Shown piece by piece: positions 47,401 through 54,413 of a stretch of 64,000 bases of DNA; the first letter of the stretch is position 1; every line of letters starts with the position of its first letter. Location of the stretch: NCBI RefSeq assembly GCF_007003975.1, contig NZ_VFTC01000001.1, positions 248,001 through 312,000 on the forward strand, written 5' to 3'. Made by a program: the position numbers and the translations under genes. The notes under the pieces were generated by a model. That model saw nothing but the letters and a program-made list of their open reading frames with translations, made no database searches and was not told the DNA's origin. The stretch comes from Mesorhizobium sp. WSM4306 (GTDB lineage Bacteria > Pseudomonadota > Alphaproteobacteria > Rhizobiales > Rhizobiaceae).

Positions 47401-47669
47401 TCGAGGCCGAGCTGTGGCGAGTCGATGGTGAGCTGGCTTATCGCAGCGGGGAAACCGAAGCCGCCGCTGCTTCTTTGCGCAGTGCCGTCGAGACCGCCAG
47501 CGCTCAAGGGGCAGGCTGGCTGGAGCTTCGGTCGCTCCACTCCTTCGCCAGTCGATTCCCCGACCAGGCACTGCGTGAGCAACTTGCGGACCTCATCGAG
47601 ACCATTCCGTCGGGCCATGATCTCCCGGCGTTCCGGGCAGCAACCGGCCTTCTGAGCGAGTCCGGTTGA
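44439..47669 (+). CDS. SARP/BTAD transcriptional regulator with AAA ATPase and TPR region
   Basis: The 1076-residue protein has a SARP-type winged helix (about residues 25-110) and a bacterial transcriptional activator domain (about 115-250, with RRCYHRYAEVLERDL). These are followed by a P-loop ATPase with Walker A GEPGIGKS (near 300), Walker B LLIIDDLQWCD (near 410) and TPR-like repeats to the end. It has the AfsR layout: DNA binding gated by an ATPase and a repeat sensor. Such proteins are mainly actinobacterial. ATG 44439 is adjacent to GGAG; TTG 44433, 11 bp from GAGGAGA, is an alternative start. It most likely controls the two flavoenzymes downstream. Confidence 0.9.
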   Translation: MERNQRIRTPSDTRGAGRELVPARLEVRLLGAVEIILDGRRLRAFDSLRLQRFLALIALRRDPQHRSRLAFELWPDSDERQARTNLRKLLHDFRHSLPDIGEFVEIDNETVRWIPTGPTEVDVLRFRDAMAAGDFELAARLYSGDLLPACYDDWVLDERAKLRAEAYGALVRLTEEAAGRDDHQATIRHAQRIIDLEPTDEAAARIQMEAHLALGDRAAARRCYHRYAEVLERDLAVAPGEAIGAMYQQLRAGAPNRDEVQGKDLPIAESPFVGRNLEWNRLIEAWNTAREGGAHLFLVTGEPGIGKSRLALELGRRVRADGHVVASARAYEAAGRPPWGPVVDLLRSDAIRSHIDTLDTVWRAELARLLPELRDVSQPTGPKQSGDVAQRHRLFDAVSRAIVAGDRPRLLIIDDLQWCDAETIELIGFVVRSGHAAPVLIVGTVRWEEIPQHHPLVGLVDALGHDQAVATVSLDRLDETTTARLAARLRGEDTIDPELAARLWSETEGNPLFVIEALRAGISSDGSQAVLTPTMRAVLRARLGQLTDGARRLAEVAAVIGRPFSVGLLVSATGTDEDELVDHVDELWRRRIIRDQGLTYDFGHDKLRAVALEMVSPARRRQLHRAVAEAIAVERHKDIDAASPQLAAHYDQAGMVEPAIDAYRVAGGRAVAVSALEEAVTMFRRALALLADLPPSPDRDALELDIRIALGSPLVALEGYGSNSAHQLYERALSLCRKLHRPVDPPILRGLGLARLQGCRFDDCDELARALLDDESHDAMAGTEGRYLLGVSAFWRGDLARACHYLDGAIEAYDVSHRHEHLALYAQDPKAVCLVRLAWVELWAGDAGKADETARSALELAVDLNRLMTLWYVITYAAIIAAESEDRARLAELLADADRHWKRHSERYLMVVLEALRGWLDVCEGSTGGIEKIVRSVARSRSEGETLHLTYTLLLLARARGMVGEFREGRAATREGLSWSHKWNQRYLEAELWRVDGELAYRSGETEAAAASLRSAVETASAQGAGWLELRSLHSFASRFPDQALREQLADLIETIPSGHDLPAFRAATGLLSESG

Positions 47670-47672
47670 GAG

Positions 47673-47690
47673 GGAACGCTTTCGGAACGC
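47673..47690 (+). promoter_or_regulatory. Candidate SARP operator, heptamer direct repeat with 11-bp period
   Basis: GGAACGC occurs at 47673-47679 and again at 47684-47690, so the start-to-start period is 11 bp, one helical turn. SARP regulators bind heptamer direct repeats with just this spacing, overlapping the -35 region. A possible -10 element, CATCCT, starts 9 bp after the second copy (47700). The site is 43 bp before the FAD-oxidase start codon, in the only gap between regulator and enzymes. Confidence 0.5.
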
Positions 47691-47733
47691 CCGAGGGCGC
47701 ATCCTTTTGCGAGACGGAGCAGAGGAGCGCCCA

Positions 47734-49122
47734 ATGAGCAACAAAATCGAGGCGTTGACCGAAACGGTGCGAGGTCGCGTCATCACCCGCTCGGGTTCTG
47801 ACTACGACGAGGCTCGCGCTGTCTACAACGCCATGCATGACCGCAAGCCCCGCGCCGTCATCCAGTGCGTGGATTCGGCCGACGTGATGGCCGCGGTCGC
47901 TGCTGGCCGCGACGCCGGCCTCGACGTGGCAATTCGTGGTGGGGGCCACAGCGTTCCCGGGTTCGGCACGGTGGAAGACGGTCTGGTCATCGACCTGTCG
48001 AAGATGAAAGACGTTCGAGTCGACCCGATCAAGAAGGTCGCCCGGGTCGGGGGCGGCGCGACGTGGGGTGATGTCGACCATGCGACCTACCCGTTCGGCC
48101 TGGCGGCGCCCGGCGGGATCATCTCGACGACCGGGGTTGGTGGCCTGACGCTGGGCGGCGGCATCGGCTATCTGACCCGCGGCGTCGGTCTCTCCATCGA
48201 CAACCTGCTGTCGGCCGATGTCGTTCTCGCCGATGGTCGGCAAGTCACCGCGAGCGATTATCAGAACGAAGATTTGTTCTGGGCCTTGCGCGGCGGCGGC
48301 GGCAACTTCGGTGTGGTCACCAGCTTCGAGTTTCAGCTCCACGAGGTCGGTGACATCGTGGGCGGCCCCATATTCTACGAGTTCGACGATGCCGCGGCGG
48401 TCCTGCAGTGCTACCGCGAATTCATTGCGCAAGCGCCTGAGCAGCTCGGATGCTTTTTCGGCTGGCAGATCGCGCCCGACCTGCCGTTTATCCCCAAGGA
48501 CCGGGTCGGAGACCTGTTCTGTGTACTGGTCACTTGCTGGAACGGCCCACACGAGGAGGCTGAGCGAGTACTCAAGCCGCTACGCGACGTCGCCGAAGTG
48601 AAAGCCGAGCAGGTCGACGTTATGCCGTTCCCGGCTCTGCAAAGCGCCTTCGACGGGATGGTTCCAAAAGGCATGCAGCATTACTGGAAGGCTGACTTCA
48701 TCACCGAGCTTACCGACGAGGCGATCGCTGCTCACGTCGAGCACGGCAAGAAGACACCGCACATCAGCTCGAGCATGCATCTGCATCCGATCAACGGTGC
48801 GGCGCAACGGGTCGGCGCCGACGAGACCGCCTTCGGACACCGGGACAAGAACTTTGCGCCGGTCGTTGTCGGAATATGGTCCGACCCTGCCGATAGCGAG
48901 GCCAACATCCGGTGGGTGAAGGACTACTACGCGGCTATTCATCCCCACTCGGGCAGCGATGGGGGCTACGTCAACTTCATGTCCGGCGACGACCACCACC
49001 GTGCGCCCGCAAACTATGGCGCCAACTATGAGCGGCTCGCAGCCGTAAAGGCGACCTATGACCCGGACAACCTCTTCCACATCAACCAGAACATCGCTCC
49101 GGCGAACGGGAGGCGAGCGTGA
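47734..49122 (+). CDS. FAD-linked oxidase (berberine-bridge-like)
   Basis: The 462-residue protein has an FAD_binding_4 domain and a C-terminal BBE segment (NYGANYERLAAVKATYDPDNLFHINQN). RGGGHS at residues 68-73 holds H72, the site of covalent FAD attachment. The place of the second (cysteinyl) link in bicovalent members is a Thr (ISTTGVGGLTLGGG), so single attachment is expected. The family oxidises alcohols, sugars or natural products with oxygen. RBS AGAGGAG precedes ATG 47734. Its stop overlaps the next start by 1 bp. Confidence 0.9.
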   Translation: MSNKIEALTETVRGRVITRSGSDYDEARAVYNAMHDRKPRAVIQCVDSADVMAAVAAGRDAGLDVAIRGGGHSVPGFGTVEDGLVIDLSKMKDVRVDPIKKVARVGGGATWGDVDHATYPFGLAAPGGIISTTGVGGLTLGGGIGYLTRGVGLSIDNLLSADVVLADGRQVTASDYQNEDLFWALRGGGGNFGVVTSFEFQLHEVGDIVGGPIFYEFDDAAAVLQCYREFIAQAPEQLGCFFGWQIAPDLPFIPKDRVGDLFCVLVTCWNGPHEEAERVLKPLRDVAEVKAEQVDVMPFPALQSAFDGMVPKGMQHYWKADFITELTDEAIAAHVEHGKKTPHISSSMHLHPINGAAQRVGADETAFGHRDKNFAPVVVGIWSDPADSEANIRWVKDYYAAIHPHSGSDGGYVNFMSGDDHHRAPANYGANYERLAAVKATYDPDNLFHINQNIAPANGRRA

Positions 49123-50330
49123 TGACCGGACTTACCTTGACGCAAGGAACAAGGCATATGCATTGGGAGCCCGACACGTCGCTGATCGACGCGGCGCGGG
49201 AGATCGCTCCGATCATTCGGGAGCACAGCGAGGAAGCAGAGCGCGAACGACGCCTGTCCCAGCCGGTCTTGGATGCACTGCGCGAGACGGGCCTCCTGCG
49301 AATGACAACTCCCCGTTCACTCGGGGGGTTGGAAACCGACCCCGTCACTCGGGCCCTCGTCGGTGAGGAAGTCGGTCGCTACGACTCTGCCGCGGCGTGG
49401 ACTCTGGAGAACCCTCTGGACTGGGCCTTCTTTTGTTGTCGTCTCCCCGACGAGGGAGCCGAGGAGATCTACCGCCGCGGAGCCGACATCCTCATCGCTG
49501 CCCAGTTCGGCCGCCCACTGAAGGCGACGTCGACCAATGGCGGCTACCGCATCTCCGGTCGAGCGCCGTTCGTCAGCAACTGTCATGACGCCGACTGGAT
49601 CTCGTCGACGGTCCTCGTGGATGACGACGAATCCGCCGGAGGCGAGCCCGAGGTGCGCATGGTCTACTTCCCCAGCGAGGAGTGCGAAATCATCGATACG
49701 TGGAACGTCATGGGGATGCGGGGCACGGGCAGCCACGACATCTCGGTGACCGACATGTACGTGCCCAAGTGCAGGACCTTCCCGATGGTGCCGGACTTCG
49801 AGCCAGGCTCGCACTATCGGGGCCCGCTGTATCGACTCCCGCTCGTGGGCGCGGCGGCGTCCGGTATCCCGACGCCAATGCTGGGGGTGGCGCGACGAGC
49901 TCTCGACGAGGTGACCGAACTGGCCCGGACCAAGACTCCGGTGGCATCAAGCGGCCCACTGAAGGAACGCGCGTTGGCCCAAATCCAGCTGGGCCGCGCG
50001 GAAGCGATCCTGCGCTCAGGGCGCTTGTTGCTTCTTGACACACTGAGCGAAGCCTGGCGTCGATGCATCGACGGCGACGCCCACTCGCTGGAGCAGAAGG
50101 CGGACATCCTGCTCGCGATGGCCCACGCGATGAGCAGCGCCGTCCAGGCGGTAGATCTGGCCTGCAGCATCGCGGGAACGACGGCGTTTCGAGCCACCAA
50201 CCCGCTAGAACGTTGCTTCCGGGATGTTCAGACGATGAGACACCATGTCTTCGCCTCGGAGCTTCGATATGGGACCTTCGGACAGGTGTATCTTGGGGTT
50301 CCCGCGGACTTCCCCGTGGTTGCCTTCTAG
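49122..50330 (+). CDS. Acyl-CoA-dehydrogenase-fold flavoprotein (group D monooxygenase-like)
   Basis: The 402-residue protein has the acyl-CoA dehydrogenase fold (VLDALRETGLLRMTTPRSLGG, then MGMRGTGSHDISVTDMYVP and a C-terminal helical bundle ending in ELRYGTFGQVYLG). The C-terminus resembles the Acyl-CoA_dh_2 type of two-component monooxygenases (HsaA, indole-acetate oxygenase) rather than true beta-oxidation enzymes. ATG 49122 overlaps the oxidase stop (TGATG). No flavin reductase partner was found in the window. With the oxidase it probably modifies one compound. Confidence 0.85.
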   Translation: MTGLTLTQGTRHMHWEPDTSLIDAAREIAPIIREHSEEAERERRLSQPVLDALRETGLLRMTTPRSLGGLETDPVTRALVGEEVGRYDSAAAWTLENPLDWAFFCCRLPDEGAEEIYRRGADILIAAQFGRPLKATSTNGGYRISGRAPFVSNCHDADWISSTVLVDDDESAGGEPEVRMVYFPSEECEIIDTWNVMGMRGTGSHDISVTDMYVPKCRTFPMVPDFEPGSHYRGPLYRLPLVGAAASGIPTPMLGVARRALDEVTELARTKTPVASSGPLKERALAQIQLGRAEAILRSGRLLLLDTLSEAWRRCIDGDAHSLEQKADILLAMAHAMSSAVQAVDLACSIAGTTAFRATNPLERCFRDVQTMRHHVFASELRYGTFGQVYLGVPADFPVVAF

Positions 50331-50631
50331 CGACCCTCGCTTCAATGATGGTCTGGCGCCCACGATGACATCGACGGACGCGCTGCCTCAGACCAGCGCG
50401 CCTTCCCTGCCCTCGAAAGTGCCCCTACCACCGATCCGGCCTCGAAATACGCGGTGACCGCCATCAAGCAAACAATGCCTCGCCATTCGTGCGGTCATAC
50501 TCTTGCGTGCGCGAGACCGTTGCGGACTTTGCTACACTTGGCTGCCGCGTTTACCAGTGCAGCGCGAGACACCCTTGCACAAATATTCACTTTAAGAGAT
50601 GCTTAACCCTAAGCCGTGGGAGGGCTGGGGG
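50331..50631. other. 301-bp gap after the flavoenzyme pair
   Basis: No gene, tRNA end repeat or clear terminator was found. A 30-codon frame at 50366-50455 is Pro/Ser-rich and not convincing. The AT-richer stretch at 50570-50600 (AAATATTCACTTTAAGAG) may hold the promoter of the lipoprotein gene. Confidence 0.45.
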
Positions 50632-51129
50632 ATGAGAATAAAGGCTTTGATGGCACTTTGTGCCAGTGCCGCGCTGTGCGGCTGTCAGACTAGCAATCAA
50701 GCAGACTATATGCAGATCGGTTACGGGCCGAGTTTCGACGTCGCCCATGCTCAATGCGAGATGCACAAGGGGTCGGTAGACCAAGGCTATATTGCCATCG
50801 GATCTCCGGGCTTTGTGGCAGGGGCCGGGATTGGCAATGCTCTCGGCAACCTAGCCGCCGAAGATCAGTACATGAAGAACTGCCTTATCCTGAGTGGATG
50901 GAAACGCGCGCCTCACGGCCAGGGAACCGCCGCCGTGGCAGCGGTCGCTGCTGGTGCGCCACCGACACCCTATGGGATAACTCGCGCGCCTGGTAGCTGG
51001 ATCAACACGGCGCTTCTGGACTGGAAAGATGCCAACAACAAATGCGTCGCCGGCGACAAGGCTGCCTGCGCGACCCGCGCAAATCTCGGCGCGAAGTTAA
51101 GGGCTGCGGGCATCAACCCGTCGGTCTAA
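50632..51129 (+). CDS. Putative lipoprotein
   Basis: The 165-residue protein has a lipobox (ALCGCQTS, Cys at about 18) and a mature part with four more cysteines. A Gly/Ala-rich segment (GFVAGAGIGNALGNLAAEDQ) resembles the glycine-zipper stretch of small outer-membrane lipoproteins. A GGGAGGG motif precedes ATG 50632; the longest frame begins 33 bp earlier with a non-signal sequence. The function is unknown. Confidence 0.75.
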   Translation: MRIKALMALCASAALCGCQTSNQADYMQIGYGPSFDVAHAQCEMHKGSVDQGYIAIGSPGFVAGAGIGNALGNLAAEDQYMKNCLILSGWKRAPHGQGTAAVAAVAAGAPPTPYGITRAPGSWINTALLDWKDANNKCVAGDKAACATRANLGAKLRAAGINPSV

Positions 51130-51149
51130 AGAATAGGAGGATAGCAATG

Positions 51150-51378
51150 AAAGTGGCCGGCGTGCCGCGCCTCGAACTTGTCGCCGGCGGTGTCGCTGCT
51201 GGCGCCGTGCAGCTTTCGGCTGCGCTGTAAAAATGGCGTGAAATGGGACCGTGAGACGATCGAGGTCGGGCCGAGGTCCGTCGATCTCATGGACGGTCCG
51301 GCGCGTCACGAATGGGAACACAGCATTCCGCCGGTCGCCGGGCACCGCTATTCCATCACGCTGCGGACGCTAAAATAG
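51150..51378 (+). pseudogene. 3' fragment of an alkB-like 2OG-Fe(II) dioxygenase gene
   Basis: In one frame the last about 66 codons read SLLAPCSFRLRCKNGVKWDR, ETIEVGPRSVDLMDG, ARHEWEHSIPPVAG and RYSITLRTLK. This is the end of AlkB-type DNA and RNA demethylases, including the 2-oxoglutarate-binding Arg in RYSxTxR. The upstream part and the HxD motif are absent and an in-frame TGA precedes the fragment. It shows that a repair gene once lay here and was cut. A 27-codon ORF with GGAGG in front (51147-51230) overlaps in another frame and is not credible. Confidence 0.75.
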
Positions 51379-51442
51379 GCGCCGCTCCAAGGCACGCAGC
51401 AGCCGCTCTGGAAGGCAGCGCCCAGTTGTGCTTCGATTGCAT

Positions 51443-51826
51443 ATGAGCGTTGATCGCAGCAAATCCCTGGGCGTCCGCGCAACGCTCGTTCTATGGGCGT
51501 GTCTGTCCTGCCTGCTGGCTTTGCAATGGCTCGTCGACCTTGGGATGGTTGGCTTTCCCGACGGATACATAACGCCCTATGCGAGAGCGACCAGCACGCT
51601 GTTGCATGTCCTTGTCTGGGCATCCTTGGCGCAAAGCCTCTACTTCGCTTGCCGGGCCTTGTTCGGCAAACGGTTCGAGCCTTCTCTCTTCCTGCAAATG
51701 CTGGTCGCCGCCGCACTGACTGCCGTCCCGGTGCTCATCGTAAAACACTGCCCGCGGTCTCAGACATGCAGCAACATCTATGAGAAACTCACGAATACGA
51801 TGATGGATGATGGCACGGGTGGATGA
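51443..51826 (+). CDS. Small multi-spanning membrane protein of unknown function
   Basis: A 127-residue protein with about three hydrophobic helices (ATLVLWACLSCLLALQWLV, LLHVLVWASLAQSLYFACRA and LFLQMLVAAALTAVPVLIV) and a polar C-terminus with two cysteines. No family was recognised. The start was set at ATG 51443; a start at 51428 is possible. It is followed after about 80 bp by the secreted cupin gene. Confidence 0.6.
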   Translation: MSVDRSKSLGVRATLVLWACLSCLLALQWLVDLGMVGFPDGYITPYARATSTLLHVLVWASLAQSLYFACRALFGKRFEPSLFLQMLVAAALTAVPVLIVKHCPRSQTCSNIYEKLTNTMMDDGTGG

Positions 51827-51907
51827 ATTTATGTCTCCATCAATCGCTAACTGACGACAGGTAGAACTTTGGCGCCGCGCGGCGTGACGGCAGAAATCGG
51901 AGGAACC

Positions 51908-52339
51908 ATGCGAAAGATTCTGGCATCGGCACTGCTGCTCACGGCAGCGTTGTCTGCAAACCCTGCTGCGGCACTGGACAGTTCCAGCCCACCGGTCGTC
52001 GTGACGCCCCTGGCCGATCGCACCCAGACCGCCTCCGGCCAGCCGATCGTGCTGCCGCAGAAAAATGTCCAGGTGCTGGTCTCGACCTACGATATTGCGG
52101 TGGGCGCCACGCTGCCGGTGCACAAGCACCCGTTTGCCCGCTACGCCTATGTCGAGGCCGGAACGCTCAAGGTGACGAATGTCGAGACCGGCAACAGCAA
52201 CACCTACAAGACTGGCGATTTCATCGTCGAGATGATCGGCCAGTGGCACCAGGCGACCAATATCGGCGACGGCCCGGTCAAGCTCCTGGTCATCGATCAG
52301 GTCGAGCAAGGCGCCAAGAACACGGTGCTGCGCCAATAA
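51908..52339 (+). CDS. Secreted cupin-domain protein (second copy type)
   Basis: A 143-residue protein with a signal peptide (cleavage after NPAAA) and one cupin domain with HKH (LPVHKHPFARYAYVEAG) and a later His (GQWHQATN) as likely metal ligands. GGAGGAACC precedes ATG 51908. Its layout resembles the protein at 1620, but the sequences are only distantly alike and no Rrf2-type box was seen upstream. Confidence 0.8.
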   Translation: MRKILASALLLTAALSANPAAALDSSSPPVVVTPLADRTQTASGQPIVLPQKNVQVLVSTYDIAVGATLPVHKHPFARYAYVEAGTLKVTNVETGNSNTYKTGDFIVEMIGQWHQATNIGDGPVKLLVIDQVEQGAKNTVLRQ

Positions 52340-52445
52340 AAGCGGCCGGGTTGCCGGCTGGCCCAAGCAGCGATTGGCTGTTCCGCTTTCCCGGCAACCG
52401 AGCCGATGCTAGGGCTGGCCGTCTGTAATCACGAAGGATCGCCCC

Positions 52446-53201
52446 TTGGCCGGAAATGCTCGCCCCCTGATCGAAATCTGCGTCGAAGGCATCGACGGAT
52501 TGCTGGCGGCGCAGGCCGCCGGCGCCGACCGGGTCGAGCTCTGCGCCAGCCTGGTTGAAGGCGGCATCACGCCCAGCCTCGGCACGGTGCGCGCCGCACT
52601 CGAGAGCGCGACCATTCCCTTCCATGTCATCGTGCGGCCGCGCGGCGGCGATTTCCTCTACAGCGAGACCGAATACCGCTCGATGCTCGCCGATGTCGCA
52701 GCACTTCGCGATCTCGGCGTCGCCGGCGTCGTCGTCGGCTGCCTCAATGCGGACGGCACCATCGACGAGGCGCGCATGGGCGCATTGGTGCAGGCGGCCG
52801 GTCCGCTCGCCGTCACCTGCCACCGCGCCTTCGATATGACTCGCGACCCCGCCGAGGCGCTGGAAGCGCTGATCCGCTGCAAGGTCGGCCGCGTGCTGAC
52901 CAGCGGCCAGAGAGACACCGCGGTGGAGGGCGCCGGCCTGTTGGCGGAGCTGGTCCGCCAGGCCGGCAGCCGCATCATCATTCTCGGCTGCGGCGCGCTC
53001 GACCCCGACAATATCGGAGGGGTGCTGGCTGAAACCGGGCTTGCCGAAATGCATTTCGCCTCACTCAAGGACGTACCGAGTGCAATGGCCTACCGCAATC
53101 CGCAAGTCGGCATGGGCGGCACCGATCTCGACCGCGAGTACCGCACCACGGTGACCGACGCGGCGCTGGTGGCGGCGACGATTGCGGCGGCCAGGACATG
53201 A
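52446..53201 (+). CDS. cutC: Copper homeostasis protein CutC
   Basis: The 251-residue TIM-barrel CutC begins LIEICVEGIDGLLAAQAAGADRVELCASL and has family blocks (IPFHVIVRPRGGDFLYS, GCLNADGTIDEARM, CHRAFDMTRDPAEALE and VLTSGQ). Despite the name its enzymatic role is not settled. No ATG fits the frame; TTG 52446 with AAGGATC upstream is the start. It overlaps the GNAT gene by 4 bp (ATGA). Confidence 0.9.
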   Translation: MAGNARPLIEICVEGIDGLLAAQAAGADRVELCASLVEGGITPSLGTVRAALESATIPFHVIVRPRGGDFLYSETEYRSMLADVAALRDLGVAGVVVGCLNADGTIDEARMGALVQAAGPLAVTCHRAFDMTRDPAEALEALIRCKVGRVLTSGQRDTAVEGAGLLAELVRQAGSRIIILGCGALDPDNIGGVLAETGLAEMHFASLKDVPSAMAYRNPQVGMGGTDLDREYRTTVTDAALVAATIAAART

Positions 53202-53689
53202 CGGCCGCGCCGATCAGCCGCGTCTCGCCCCAGGACGAACCGGCGACCCTCGCGCTCAACAATGAGCATGCGGCCGAACTGTCATGGCTCGAACCCGAAC
53301 GGCTGTCCTTCCTGCTTGGCGAAGCGTTTTACATCAGGCGCATCGGCGCGCTTGAAGCCTTCATCATGACCTTCGATCAGGATGCCCGCTACGACAGCCC
53401 GAATTTCCTCTGGTTCCGATCGCGCTATCCACGCTTCGTCTATGTCGACCGCGTCGTCGTTGCCGGCGAGGCCCGCGGCCGCGGCCATGCCCGCCGGCTC
53501 TATGAGGATCTGTTCGCAGAGGCCGCCCGCGCCGGCCACAGCATCGTCACCTGCGAGGTCAATGCCGACCCGCCCAATCCGGCTTCGGACGCCTTCCACG
53601 CCGCGCTCGGCTTTGCCGAGGTCGGCGGCGCGGTGATCCATGGCGGCAAGAAGGCGGTGCGCTACTACCTCAGGCAGATCGCCGGCTGA
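53198..53689 (+). CDS. GNAT-family N-acetyltransferase
   Basis: The 163-residue protein has the GNAT acetyl-CoA loop (VDRVVVAGEARGRGHARRLY, with R/Q-x-x-G-x-G/A as RGRGHA) and a C-terminal ALGFAEVGGAVIHGGKKAVRYY segment. The acceptor is not predictable. It is translationally coupled to cutC through a 4-bp overlap. Confidence 0.85.
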   Translation: MTAAPISRVSPQDEPATLALNNEHAAELSWLEPERLSFLLGEAFYIRRIGALEAFIMTFDQDARYDSPNFLWFRSRYPRFVYVDRVVVAGEARGRGHARRLYEDLFAEAARAGHSIVTCEVNADPPNPASDAFHAALGFAEVGGAVIHGGKKAVRYYLRQIAG

Positions 53690-53761
53690 CACAGGCGGCT
53701 CTGGCGCCACAAGCAAGCCAAGGCTAATATAACGGCTTCCGCCAGCCGGGGGCGAAACACC

Positions 53762-54250
53762 ATGCCAAGCAACGTCTTCCGCTTCAACGAAAGCTGGGAC
53801 ATTCCCGAGGCGACGCCGCAACAGGTCTGGGACGTACTCTCCGATGCCGAATTGCTGCCGATGTGGTGGGGCGACGTCTACAAGGAGGTCGTGCCGCTCG
53901 ACCGCAAGGTCAAGGGCGTCGTCGGCTCGCGCGCCAAAGCCCGGGCGCGCGGCGCCCTGCCCTATGAATTGAACTTCATCGTCGAGGCGGCCGAGCTCGA
54001 GCCCGGCCGGCTGGTGGTGGTCAAGACCTTCGGCGATTTCGATGGCTTGTGGCGAGCGGAACTGTCGCCTTCGGGAACCGGCACCCACGTCGATCTCGTC
54101 TGGCAGGTGACGGTCGAGAGGCCGATCCTCAAATTCCTGGCGCCGTTGCTCAGGCCGGCCTTTGCCTGGAACCATCGCTGGACGACGCCGCGCGGCGAAG
54201 CCGGCCTGCGCCGCTATCTCGCGGCGCAGAACAAGGGCGAAGCGGCCTGA
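53762..54250 (+). CDS. SRPBCC-family (START/polyketide cyclase-like) protein
   Basis: The 162-residue single-domain protein has the SRPBCC helix-grip pattern ([25 protein letters not shown], then the beta strands of [17 protein letters not shown] and [27 protein letters not shown]). Such proteins bind lipids or hydrophobic ligands, or act as cyclases. No ligand can be named. It is 72 bp after the GNAT gene. Confidence 0.82.
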   Translation: MPSNVFRFNESWDIPEATPQQVWDVLSDAELLPMWWGDVYKEVVPLDRKVKGVVGSRAKARARGALPYELNFIVEAAELEPGRLVVVKTFGDFDGLWRAELSPSGTGTHVDLVWQVTVERPILKFLAPLLRPAFAWNHRWTTPRGEAGLRRYLAAQNKGEAA

Positions 54251-54267
54251 TGCCGCCTCGCTGACCG

Positions 54268-54402
54268 CTACTGGAACAGCGCCATGGCGCTGTTGATGGT
54301 CATCCAGAACCCCCACAGCAGCGGAAAGCCGACGAGCAGCCAGGCGAGCGTAAGCTTGAGCGTATAAAAAGGGGCCGCGAAGGCCCCTTTCCAGTCACTC
54401 AT
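54268..54402 (-). CDS. 44-residue membrane peptide, possibly an MFS transporter small subunit-like protein
   Basis: Too short for a standard gene caller, this frame starts at ATG 54402 and encodes one hydrophobic helix (LTLAWLLVGFPLLWGFWMTI) after MSDWKGAFAAPF. The LAW..VG.P..WG pattern resembles the tiny small subunits found beside some MFS transporters, but no transporter is adjacent. Codons 4-14 also form a terminator-like hairpin on the minus strand (54373-54390). It lies 11 bp after the stop of the FAD subunit gene of the molybdenum hydroxylase, so it may be the last gene of that operon. Confidence 0.5.
   Translation of the reverse strand: MSDWKGAFAAPFYTLKLTLAWLLVGFPLLWGFWMTINSAMALFQ
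54366..54390 (-). terminator. Terminator-like hairpin after the molybdenum hydroxylase operon
   Basis: AAAGGGGCC and GGCCCCTTT form a strong stem with a 5-base loop, followed on the minus strand by a T-run (TTTTTAT). It lies about 24 bp after the FAD-subunit stop, where a terminator is expected. It falls inside the first codons of the 44-residue membrane peptide. If it acts as a terminator, the peptide is made only on read-through; if the peptide is real, this may be attenuation. Confidence 0.6.
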
Positions 54403-54413
54403 GTCAGAAAAAC

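Noticed and set aside
44138-50631. Integrated island with an integrase and repeated tRNA-Asn end
   Set aside because: No integrase, transposase or copy of the tRNA-Asn 3' end could be found after the flavoenzymes, so the island is only inferred from context, not bounded.
51147-51230. 27-codon gene with a GGAGG ribosome site
   Set aside because: It overlaps the alkB remnant in another frame, encodes no recognisable peptide, and is most simply chance.
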